Below, piece by piece: positions 1 through 6,458 of a stretch of 22,985 nt of DNA. Each line of letters starts with the position of its first letter. The stretch's first letter is position 1. Location: positions 1 to 22,985 of the forward strand of contig JAKAME010000014.1 of NCBI GenBank assembly GCA_021813025.1, read 5' to 3'. This DNA is from Microcaldota archaeon. Its GTDB lineage: Archaea > Micrarchaeota > Micrarchaeia > Anstonellales > Anstonellaceae. The position numbers were made by a program, and so were the translations under genes. The notes beneath the pieces were generated by a model. That model ran no database searches, was not told the DNA's origin, and saw only the letters and a program-made list of their open reading frames with translations.

Positions 1-235
1 ATTGCTTATTTAAAAGTTCTTTATAACTTCGAAAATTCAACATCCCTTTATCGAGTTTTGACTATGCCGATTTTTAAACTGGAAGGTATAGAAATTGCTT
101 CAATTTTGAACTTAGCTAAGAAAAAAAATTATTCACTTTTTGAGACTTTGGGAAAAATAGATGAATCATTTCTTAAGGAGATTACAAAAGAAAAAATAAA
201 CATTATTTACGAAATGCTAAAAAAGCATCTGCATC
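1..235 (+). pseudogene. UvrD/PcrA-like helicase fragment, both ends missing
   Basis: Frame 1 is open from the first base and reads as an internal piece of a superfamily 1 helicase: AYLKVLYNFENSTSLYRVLT, then MPIFKLEGIEIASILNLAKK. This resembles the segment of UvrD/PcrA/Rep proteins in the 2A/2B region, where a 'L..p.D...L.ril..P' pattern is usual. The piece is strongly AT-rich, unlike the GC-rich rest of the window. Its codons give way to a different gene in another frame somewhere between about 225 and 265. No Walker motifs are present because the N-terminal part lies outside the window, so the assignment rests on one segment only. The fragment is either a decayed gene end or one side of a chimeric joint. 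Confidence 0.5.
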
Positions 236-448
236 TTGTTCCCAAAGAAACTGCCGGAGATGTGCATCAAGCTGCACGGCTGCACCAAGGAAACTGTGGT
301 CCTCGACCCATTCGCCGGCTCCGGCACCACCTGTCAGGTCGCCAAGGAGTTGGGGTGCCACTATATTGGCTTTGAAACCGACGCCACATATGTGAAGATG
401 GCGAATGAGAAGCTGCGGCAGGAAAAGGTTCTTAACTACTTGGACTAA
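236..448 (+). pseudogene. C-terminal fragment of a beta-class (N4/N6) DNA methyltransferase
   Basis: The reading frame encodes FPKKLPEMCIKLHG, then VVLDPFAGSGTT (methyltransferase motif I, the S-adenosylmethionine loop), then YIGFETDATYVKMANEKL. This is the typical C-terminal end of beta-class type II DNA modification enzymes, where motif I follows the catalytic DPPY motif. The DPPY half is missing: the same frame has a stop at 218-220, and upstream sequence belongs to an AT-rich helicase-like fragment. TTG at 236 is only a nominal start. The stop at 446-448 is followed directly by a second TAA. A possible restriction enzyme gene begins 33 bp downstream in the same frame, as expected for a restriction-modification pair. 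As it stands the fragment should have no activity. Confidence 0.75.
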
Positions 449-481
449 TAAGCCGCTCATATCTCTTCGGACGTTGAAACG

Positions 482-964
482 ATGGATGTCTCCGGCACCT
501 TCACTTGGGACATACGTGAAATCGCTCACGCTCTCAAAATCAAGCCTGAAGATGTCCGACTCTATTTCACTGATGGACGCCGTGTCTCATTTATTCTGGA
601 GCGTCGTCTGGCGTACGAAGTCATGCATGGCCAGCTTGCACCAAGCGAAGGTGCAGGTTATGACTTAACTGATGATAAGAAAGGGTGTTGGGAAGTGCGC
701 AGCATCACCGCTGGCGGGGTATATTTTTGTCCAAGCTATATGGTCGGTTCAGGGCGTGTTTTCGAAAAATCCGGCTTCCTTAACAAGCTTAAGGAAATCA
801 AAGGATATATCGTTTCCGATGTCGAGTCTTTCCCAGACGTTCCATTTTGGATTATTCCAAGCGCCCAAGTCAAAAAATGGTGGACGCAAGGGAAACTCGG
901 TTCCACTACCAAAATATCCAGAGACAAAGCTCTTGAGTTGCTGAAAGAATATCAATCGAACTAG
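482..964 (+). CDS. Possible type II restriction endonuclease-like protein
   Basis: This 160-residue protein starts at ATG 482, 33 bp after the methyltransferase fragment. I do not recognise the family with certainty. The central part reads GYDLTDDKKGCWEVRS, with D61 and E71-V-R73 spaced like a PD-(D/E)xK nuclease core in which Arg would replace Lys. It is followed by an aromatic and glycine-rich stretch (VYFCPSYMVGSGR) and a C-terminal helix (ISRDKALELLKEYQ). A restriction enzyme next to its methyltransferase is the simplest reading, but it is inferred mainly from context. GC content is visibly lower than in the genes to the right, which suggests transfer. The stop codon (962-964) overlaps the stop of the opposing GTPase gene. 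It could instead be a methyltransferase accessory protein. Confidence 0.55.
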   Translation: MDVSGTFTWDIREIAHALKIKPEDVRLYFTDGRRVSFILERRLAYEVMHGQLAPSEGAGYDLTDDKKGCWEVRSITAGGVYFCPSYMVGSGRVFEKSGFLNKLKEIKGYIVSDVESFPDVPFWIIPSAQVKKWWTQGKLGSTTKISRDKALELLKEYQSN

Positions 965-1782
965 TGTGCATCCTTCTTCATCAGTCCGTATTTCCCCTTC
1001 TGGTATTCCCGCACCACCAGCCGAGCCGCCTCATCAAGGTTGGGCTCGCCGCCTTTGAGGATTTTGCCGCGCCGCAGGGCGATGGCGGCAAGCAGCTTTT
1101 CGCTGTCAGTCGAATGCTCCACGTCAAAATAATTCGCCAATCCATGGTCTTTTGCAAGCGTGAAGCGGTCGATTAGTTTCTGCGCAGTGCCCATAGGGTC
1201 CTGAAGCTTCTCCACATCCAATGAGCCTGCAAGAGCAAGCCCCTCCTCCTGCATGGCGAAATCCACCACTCCGGGCGCGTCAATCAGCCTGATGCCCTCA
1301 GCCAGGTTAATCCACTGCACCCCGCGCGTTATGCCGGCCCGAAAGCCTGTCAGGGTGGCGCGCCGGCCTGTCATTGAATTGATTAGCGAGCTTTTGCCCA
1401 CGTTGGGTATGCCCAAGATGAGGATGTCAAACGTGTTGCACCACGTGCCCTCCCGCATGTAGGGCTTGCCGAGCCGCGCGAAGCGCTCATAGGCCTTGGT
1501 GGTTATCCATTTGCGCAGCTCCTCCACCCCTGCTTTTGTTTTGGAAGACACGTGGAAGACAGTGAGCCCGTTGGGCTGCACAGACAGCCCAGTCTTTCTT
1601 CCGGGCACCAAATCGGTTTTGGTGGCCACCAGCACCAGCTTGCGCCCAGCTTCGCGCTCAAGGCGTGAAACGCGCCCGCTGGCCATGTGCCTTCCGTCAA
1701 CCACCAGCAGCACCATCTGGCACATGCTGATGTAGCGCGATACCATGGACCAGGAGCGGAGCTTGAAATTGGGGATAGGCAT
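961..1782 (-). CDS. Circularly permuted GTPase, YlqF/RbgA type
   Basis: A 273-residue GTPase whose motifs appear in permuted order: a DAR-like VVDGRHM (27-33), G4 TKTD (54-57), G5 SSK (79-81), then the P-loop GIPNVGKS (124-131), G2 ITRG (T152) and G3 DAPG (168-171). This order defines the YlqF/YawG group. Bacterial RbgA acts late in large-subunit assembly, and archaeal members are thought to have a related ribosome role. Length matches the family (about 280). ATG at 1782 is supported by a TATA box 27 nt upstream on the same strand, implying a leaderless transcript. It is divergent from the diphosphomevalonate decarboxylase gene across 87 bp and convergent with the restriction-like gene, sharing a CTAG at the two stops. 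Confidence 0.9.
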   Translation of the reverse strand: MPIPNFKLRSWSMVSRYISMCQMVLLVVDGRHMASGRVSRLEREAGRKLVLVATKTDLVPGRKTGLSVQPNGLTVFHVSSKTKAGVEELRKWITTKAYERFARLGKPYMREGTWCNTFDILILGIPNVGKSSLINSMTGRRATLTGFRAGITRGVQWINLAEGIRLIDAPGVVDFAMQEEGLALAGSLDVEKLQDPMGTAQKLIDRFTLAKDHGLANYFDVEHSTDSEKLLAAIALRRGKILKGGEPNLDEAARLVVREYQKGKYGLMKKDAH

Positions 1783-1805
1783 GACTAACAGAGGGGCTGG
1801 CCGCC

Positions 1806-1813
1806 TTTTTATA
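1806..1813 (-). promoter_or_regulatory. TATA box of the GTPase gene
   Basis: The minus strand reads TATAAAAA, centred about 27 nt before ATG 1782. This is the archaeal TATA-to-start spacing and predicts a leaderless mRNA. Confidence 0.6.
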
Positions 1814-1841
1814 CTCTCTCCAGACGGGCGGATAAGATGAA

Positions 1842-1849
1842 TTATAAAT
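1842..1849 (+). promoter_or_regulatory. TATA box of the diphosphomevalonate decarboxylase gene
   Basis: TTATAAAT is centred about 25 nt before ATG 1870. It lies inside the longer open frame that begins at ATG 1837, which argues that 1870 is the true, leaderless start. Confidence 0.6.
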
Positions 1850-1869
1850 CATCAGCAGGCCATCTTGTC

Positions 1870-2913
1870 ATGCGAATAATCTCCTCGGTTGCAGCTCCCA
1901 ACATCGCCCTAATCAAGTACTGGGGCAAGCGCGACGATTTGCTCAAGCTGCCAATCAACGACAGCATCTCCATCACTCTGGACGAGAAGGCTCTCGCCAG
2001 CACCACCACAATCGTCCTCGGCTCAAAGCTCAAGCGCGACACCTTCATCCTCAACGGCCATGCCGGGCCTGACGCCCATATCACGGAAGCGCTTCTGCTC
2101 ATCCGCCGCCGCTTGGGCAAGCGTCATCACATCATCCGCAAGCCAATCCTGCTCATCTCAGACAACAATTTCCCCACCGCAGCAGGCATCGCCTCATCAG
2201 CCAGCGGCTTTGCCGCCTTGGCGGAAGCGGTTGCTTCCGCCCTTGGCATAAGAAACAGGCGCGAAATCTCCATTCTCGCCCGCCTTGGCTCAGGCTCTGC
2301 CTCCCGCTCTGCCTTTGGCGGCTATGTCAGATGGAAAATGGGAAAAAGAAAGGACGGGGAGGATTCGTTCGCAGTTCAAGTTTCGCCCCGCTCGCGCTGG
2401 CCCCAGCTTGCGGATGTCATTGCCATCAGCAGCGCGGAAAGAAAGAAGGTCAGCTCCAAATCCGGCATGGAGCGCACTCTCAAAACCTCGGAATTGTGCC
2501 ACTGCCGCCAAGAGCACGTGCAGCGCGCGGTGGAGAAAGTGGCGGGCGCCATCCGCCGCAAGGACTTCAGGAGCTTGGCCTATCTCACCATGCGGGATTC
2601 AAATGCCATGCACGCCACCATGCTGGACTCCTGGCCGCCCATCATCTACATGAACGACACTTCACGAGCCGTTGTCGAGGCAGTCCATCAGTACAATGAG
2701 AAGGCCGGCTCTCTGAGGGCGGCCTACACTTTTGATGCCGGCCCCAACGCGCACGTCATCACCACAAGAAAAGAGGCCGGCAAAATCGCCCGCATGCTCA
2801 AGGGCATCAGGGGCGTGCGAAAAGTCATCGTTTCCGGAGTGGGAGAAGGCTCCAAGACAATTCCGACTCCACAGAAAACCAAGCAGCTCATTGCGCGGAT
2901 TTTACACAAGTGA
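1870..2913 (+). CDS. mvaD: Diphosphomevalonate decarboxylase (eukaryote-like GHMP kinase)
   Basis: Predicted to phosphorylate and decarboxylate (di)phosphomevalonate in isoprenoid synthesis. In the 347-residue form the family hallmarks are all present: NIALIKYWGK (11-20), LPINDSISITLD (27-38), the nucleotide loop NNFPTAAGIASSASGF (99-114), SGSASR with R146, MRDSNAMHAT (241-250) and AYTFDAGPNA with catalytic Asp at 289. The spacing and wording are close to plant and fungal enzymes. This differs from the degenerate mevalonate-3-kinase type, which lacks the Asp. The frame opens at ATG 1837, but 1870 gives the conserved N-terminus and sits 25 nt after a TATA box. It faces the aconitase-X operon with 5 bp between stops. 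The true substrate (mono- or diphosphate) cannot be told from sequence. Its coexistence with the alternative dehydratase route is unusual. Confidence 0.9.
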   Translation: MRIISSVAAPNIALIKYWGKRDDLLKLPINDSISITLDEKALASTTTIVLGSKLKRDTFILNGHAGPDAHITEALLLIRRRLGKRHHIIRKPILLISDNNFPTAAGIASSASGFAALAEAVASALGIRNRREISILARLGSGSASRSAFGGYVRWKMGKRKDGEDSFAVQVSPRSRWPQLADVIAISSAERKKVSSKSGMERTLKTSELCHCRQEHVQRAVEKVAGAIRRKDFRSLAYLTMRDSNAMHATMLDSWPPIIYMNDTSRAVVEAVHQYNEKAGSLRAAYTFDAGPNAHVITTRKEAGKIARMLKGIRGVRKVIVSGVGEGSKTIPTPQKTKQLIARILHK

Positions 2914-2918
2914 GAGCT

Positions 2919-3317
2919 TCACGCCATCGAAAGCGTTCCATTATCTCCATCCACCTTTACTTTCATCCCATCTTTCAGCAAATCGAACGGGTTTTTCTCC
3001 AATTTGTCCACCATGGGGATTTTCGAAATAATCGCACCGACTGCAATAATCGGCTCTGCCTCCACATTCACCATGGCCGCCGGAGCCTTCCCGTTTTTTG
3101 CAAGCTGCAGCAGCACGTACGAGCCAACGGTTGAGCCTTTGCCCTGCGGGAACACCAGCACCTTTCCAGCTATGTTCTTTCCCTCAATTGCGTGCTTGGG
3201 CGCCACACAGATTCCGCTCTTTGGGTCAATGTCCCCAAGAAAAGAGATGGCGTCATGGCAGAGCAGCACTTCCCCCTCTCCGATTCCGCGCGCGATGGAA
3301 CGGCCGTTTATTTGCAT
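2919..3317 (-). CDS. Phosphomevalonate dehydratase small subunit (aconitase X swivel domain)
   Basis: A 132-residue DUF126/AcnX small-subunit protein. Visible signatures are SFLGDIDPKSG (25-35), the loop GKGSTVGSYVL (59-69) with the presumed catalytic Ser62, and NGKAPAAMVNVEAEPIIAVG. In the archaeal mevalonate pathway this subunit and the large one form the enzyme that dehydrates mevalonate 5-phosphate to trans-anhydromevalonate 5-phosphate. The start at 3317 overlaps the end of the large-subunit gene by 10 bp, a tight coupling that fits a 1:1 complex. It is the last gene of the ubiX-ubiD-large-small operon. Some AcnX proteins act on hydroxyproline instead, but the ubiD/ubiX neighbours favour the mevalonate role. 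Confidence 0.9.
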   Translation of the reverse strand: MQINGRSIARGIGEGEVLLCHDAISFLGDIDPKSGICVAPKHAIEGKNIAGKVLVFPQGKGSTVGSYVLLQLAKNGKAPAAMVNVEAEPIIAVGAIISKIPMVDKLEKNPFDLLKDGMKVKVDGDNGTLSMA

Positions 3318-4489
3318 AATATGTCCTCCACGTCCCCGTAAACAACTTTCTGCCCCTGAAGGCTGGCCAAATATTTGGCGGCCTTGCCAGAATTGCAGGC
3401 AGTTGTGGTGAAGCCCATTTCCTTGAGCGGGCAGACCACCATGCAGGTGTCGGCCACCACAAGGCCGCCGGCCGCTTCGATGGTCGAAGTGTAGCCAAGG
3501 GCGTCAGCCTTCTCCTTTGTTTCTTTTGCCGTGCAAACCCAAAGCTGGTGCGCCACCCTCTTTCCCTTCACTTTCTCGGCCACTTCCTTAATCTCATCAA
3601 TCGAAGCATGGGGACAGCCGATGGCGATGAGCTGGGGCGGAGTGTCCGAGGAAGTGAGCGAGCGGCGCGAAGCGAGAAGGTCATCTGCTGCAAACGTCAC
3701 TTTTTCCGCGCCATCCACCACCTTATACTCCGGCGTTATCCCTTCCACATTGAACAGGGCCACCGAGCCTGACGCGGCCATGGCCGCGCCCAATGCTTTG
3801 AGCATGTCTTCATTTGCCGCTGTTTTTCTGATTCCGCTAAATGCCGGATTTCTGTGTTTGGCCAGCTGGCCGGCCCACGCGCCCAGCGCGCCGAAATCGG
3901 CGTTTGTTTTCAGGGGAGCGCGGACATCAATCACCAGTCCGCACGCCCGTTTTTCATCCAAATGAAATCCATAATTCGGGGTGAATCCGCATATTGCGGC
4001 AGCGAGGGCGGAAGGCCCGCCCTCGCGGTTGGTGCGCGCCCCCAATACCGAATTGCAGAATGAAACAGCCGAGCTTTCCGCCCATGCGACATGCTCGCCG
4101 ACTTTCGGCCTGATGCCGATGTAATATGGGGTGCAGGTGCAGCTCATGCTGATTCCCATTGAGGCGAACGCATCCAGCACGGCCATCTGCCTTTTCGCGA
4201 AATCTGCCGGCACGCCCATTTTCTGCCATTGCTCGCGGTCCATGCCGGCCGGATTGAGGAAGGTGGGGATTTTCACTTTCGCCCCCTTTTTCGCGAGGTC
4301 GGACAGGTATTCCAGTCCAGCTTCCCCAATCGTTTTGTATGACACGCCCGCAATCTGGGCGGACGATACGGGAACCATGCCGTCCGCGCCATAGATTTTG
4401 CCCAATGCAACAAGAATTTCCATTGACTGCTGGACGGCCTCGCCATGCTCGCCGTTGAGCATGGATTGCTGAATTGAAGTCAGTTCCAT
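3308..4489 (-). CDS. Phosphomevalonate dehydratase large subunit (aconitase X)
   Basis: A 393-residue AcnX large subunit. Features in order are MSCTCTPYYIG (115-125), ESSAVSFCNSVLGARTNREG (138-157), GCPHAS (291-296), ADTCMVVCP (346-354) and ACNSGKAAKY (364-373). Cysteines at 119, 292, 349 and 365 are candidates for iron-sulfur cluster ligands. Which of them bind the cluster is not shown by the sequence alone. With the small subunit it should convert mevalonate 5-phosphate to trans-anhydromevalonate 5-phosphate. Length is normal for the family (about 390-400). The start ATG 4489 lies 12 bp after the ubiD stop and the end overlaps the small-subunit gene, so all belong to one transcript driven from upstream of ubiX. 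Confidence 0.9.
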   Translation of the reverse strand: MELTSIQQSMLNGEHGEAVQQSMEILVALGKIYGADGMVPVSSAQIAGVSYKTIGEAGLEYLSDLAKKGAKVKIPTFLNPAGMDREQWQKMGVPADFAKRQMAVLDAFASMGISMSCTCTPYYIGIRPKVGEHVAWAESSAVSFCNSVLGARTNREGGPSALAAAICGFTPNYGFHLDEKRACGLVIDVRAPLKTNADFGALGAWAGQLAKHRNPAFSGIRKTAANEDMLKALGAAMAASGSVALFNVEGITPEYKVVDGAEKVTFAADDLLASRRSLTSSDTPPQLIAIGCPHASIDEIKEVAEKVKGKRVAHQLWVCTAKETKEKADALGYTSTIEAAGGLVVADTCMVVCPLKEMGFTTTACNSGKAAKYLASLQGQKVVYGDVEDILCK

Positions 4490-4501
4490 ATGCCGGCCAC
4501 C

Positions 4502-5800
4502 CTACAGAAATTTCCCAACATCCACTTTCATCCATTCCGCCTTGCTGTAATTCTTGCCGTGCGCCACCAGCGGGCGCGTGGCATCCACTCCCATCTTGGC
4601 CGTTTCATAGGTGTGCGGGTCGGCCGACGGGTCAAGAGAAGAGCCCTTTTGTTTTGATTTTATCGCCACGTCCTTGTCTGCCTGCACTCTGGTGGCAATG
4701 GCCCATTCCACCGAGTCCGGCGAATAGATGTCTATGTCTGAATCAACGGCAATGGCATGCTTGAGCGACTTGTGGCCGGCAAAGCAGGCCTCAAGCGCCT
4801 TCTTTCCATCCTCCTCATTCTTTTTTTCAATGGAAACGACTGCATGCAGCCAAGAGCATCCGCCGGGCGTGATGTTGACGCCTGCGCATTTGGCAACCTT
4901 GTCCACTTCCCTCCAAATAGTTGGCTCGCGCGGCATGCCCATCAACAGCTTGTGCTCTCCCGCGCCGGGCAGGAGCGCATGCCAAATTGGATTTTTTCGA
5001 TGATAAATCTTGGTTACCTTCATGACCTGCTGCAAGCGCACAATGTCATAAGTCTCGGTCAAATCCACAAACGGGCCTTCATCATGCATTTCTTTCGTGA
5101 TTTTCCCCTCAAACGCGTATTCGCAGTCTGCCGGCACCTCGATTCCGTTTGAGAGGCGCACAGTGCGCAATGGGGCGAGAGAATTTGCAATAGCCAGCTC
5201 GTCCGTGCCAAGCTCAACCGAAGTGGCGCCTGCAAGCAGCACGTTGATTGGCGCGCCAACCACGAACGCCACGTCCAGCTCGCCGCCGGCGCGCTTAATG
5301 TATTCGTCCAAGTGGCGCTTGAGGATGCGCATAACCACTTTGTCTTTTCCAATCACCTGCATTCGGTGGAAAGAGCAATTCCTTCCCAGCTCTTTGTCCT
5401 GCGCAATGACCACGGCGGATGAGAAGTAAGGGCCGCCGTCTTTTGGAGCGTGGAATAGAATTGGAAGTTTGGAGAGGTCAATATCGGCAGTGGATTCTTC
5501 AAGAACAGGCCCGGTCTGGGCAAGTTTAGGTTTTGTCGGATGGTCAATAGCCTTCATCAATTTCTGCACCAGCTCCTCTTTCCTCACGCCAAGATGCTCG
5601 GCAATGAGCTGGCGCGTGGAATAGACGTTTCCGGCCACCACCGCGCCCGGATTTTCGGCTATGTTGGGGGCGAGAACGGCTTGTCCATCCAGCGCATGCA
5701 AAAGGCCGGCCAGTTCCAGATGCTTGGAAACAGGCTTCTTCAGCTCAACCAGTTTGCCTTCCTTTTTTTTCTGCCCGATGAAGTCGCGGAATGATTTCAT
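4502..5800 (-). CDS. UbiD-type decarboxylase, probable anhydromevalonate phosphate decarboxylase
   Basis: A 432-residue UbiD-family enzyme. It shows GRNCSFHRMQVIGKDKVVMR (139-158, cofactor and metal region), ELDVAFVVGAPINVLLAG (174-191) and the acidic block EYAFEGKITKEMHDEGPFVD (227-246) that holds the catalytic glutamates of the family. UbiD enzymes use prenylated FMN, which the adjacent ubiX would make. Placed between ubiX and the aconitase-X pair, the likely reaction is decarboxylation of trans-anhydromevalonate 5-phosphate to isopentenyl phosphate. ATG 5800 is preferred over an in-frame GTG at 5812, because the family begins at MKSFRDF and a GAGGGGTG sits 9 nt upstream. Other UbiD substrates are possible, but the operon argues against them. 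Confidence 0.88.
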   Translation of the reverse strand: MKSFRDFIGQKKKEGKLVELKKPVSKHLELAGLLHALDGQAVLAPNIAENPGAVVAGNVYSTRQLIAEHLGVRKEELVQKLMKAIDHPTKPKLAQTGPVLEESTADIDLSKLPILFHAPKDGGPYFSSAVVIAQDKELGRNCSFHRMQVIGKDKVVMRILKRHLDEYIKRAGGELDVAFVVGAPINVLLAGATSVELGTDELAIANSLAPLRTVRLSNGIEVPADCEYAFEGKITKEMHDEGPFVDLTETYDIVRLQQVMKVTKIYHRKNPIWHALLPGAGEHKLLMGMPREPTIWREVDKVAKCAGVNITPGGCSWLHAVVSIEKKNEEDGKKALEACFAGHKSLKHAIAVDSDIDIYSPDSVEWAIATRVQADKDVAIKSKQKGSSLDPSADPHTYETAKMGVDATRPLVAHGKNYSKAEWMKVDVGKFL

Positions 5801-5809
5801 GGAAAAACA

Positions 5810-5817
5810 CACCCCTC
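5810..5817 (-). promoter_or_regulatory. Shine-Dalgarno-like site for the ubiD-type gene
   Basis: The minus strand reads GAGGGGTG, ending 9 nt before ATG 5800. It supports ATG over the GTG at 5812, and is expected for an internal operon gene that cannot be leaderless. Confidence 0.45.
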
Positions 5818-5839
5818 GCTCCTCTTCATTCCCTTTCCC

Positions 5840-6385
5840 TCACTTCTCCCAGTTCCCTTTCCAACGTTTAAACAGCTTGTGCTCCAAGCCAAGCTGGTCC
5901 ATCACCTTGCCGCACACGAAATCGACAAGCTGCTCGATTGTTTTTGGCTGGTGGTAGAAGCCGGGCGAGGCCGGAAGCACCACGCCGCCGGCCAAAGTCA
6001 CCAGCTTCATGTTTTCGATTGCGATGAGCGAATAAGGAGTTTCGCGCACCACTAAAATGAGTTTTTTCCTTTCTTTCAGGGCGACTTCCGCCGCGCGGGT
6101 GGTGAGGCTGGAGCCAACTCCATTAGCTATCTCGCCCAATGTCTTGAGCGAGCAGGGGCAGATGACTACGGCGTCTGGAGCATTTGAGCCGGAAGCATAG
6201 GGGCAGGAAAAATCATTTTCAGAGTAGTCTGATGACGGGAGCGCAGCTCCTTCCGCCTTCGCCACCTCCTTTGCACCTGCCGAAATGACAATTTTGATTT
6301 CCTGTTTTGCCTCTTTGAGCGCTTTCGCCAGCCTTGTCCCGTAAACAATGCCCGACGCGCCGGTGAGGCACAGGAGGATGCGCAT
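5840..6385 (-). CDS. ubiX: UbiX flavin prenyltransferase
   Basis: Makes prenylated FMN from reduced FMN and dimethylallyl (mono- or di-)phosphate, the cofactor of UbiD decarboxylases. The 181-residue form has LTGASGIVYG at the N-terminus (flavin-binding loop GASG, 9-12), then CPCSLKTLGEIANG, VVRETPYSLIAIENM and GVVLPASPGFYHQP, all standard UbiX blocks. The frame is open further upstream to 6523, but ATG 6385 gives the family N-terminus MRILLCLTGASG and lies 26 nt after a TATA box. It is first in the operon ubiX, ubiD-like, aconitase-X large, aconitase-X small, with 39 bp to the ubiD start. Linkage with one specific UbiD indicates dedicated cofactor supply. Confidence 0.92.
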   Translation of the reverse strand: MRILLCLTGASGIVYGTRLAKALKEAKQEIKIVISAGAKEVAKAEGAALPSSDYSENDFSCPYASGSNAPDAVVICPCSLKTLGEIANGVGSSLTTRAAEVALKERKKLILVVRETPYSLIAIENMKLVTLAGGVVLPASPGFYHQPKTIEQLVDFVCGKVMDQLGLEHKLFKRWKGNWEK

Positions 6386-6406
6386 GCTTCCGGTTTGAGG
6401 GGTTGA

Positions 6407-6415
6407 ATTTAAAAA
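6407..6415 (-). promoter_or_regulatory. TATA box of the ubiX-ubiD-aconitase X operon
   Basis: The minus strand reads TTTTTAAAT, centred about 26 nt before ATG 6385. It predicts a leaderless start for ubiX and a single promoter for the four-gene operon. Confidence 0.6.
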
Positions 6416-6458
6416 CCCGAAAACCCATAACTTATCATCATTCTCTAAAGGGATTTCC

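Noticed and set aside
225..236. GCATCTGCATCT as a repeat element
   Set aside because: Two copies of six bases is too little for a repeat family; it is kept only as possible microhomology at the joint.
58..375. A single 105-residue protein across the left end
   Set aside because: Its first two thirds match a helicase and its last third is the methyltransferase gene read in the wrong frame, so it is not one gene.
1837..1869. Eleven extra N-terminal codons of the diphosphomevalonate decarboxylase
   Set aside because: They contain the TATA box and do not resemble the family; the conserved N-terminus begins at 1870.
3954..4535. A 193-codon minus-strand frame overlapping the aconitase X large subunit
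   Set aside because: It is the same strand in another frame and carries no motif, while the aconitase X frame is unambiguous.
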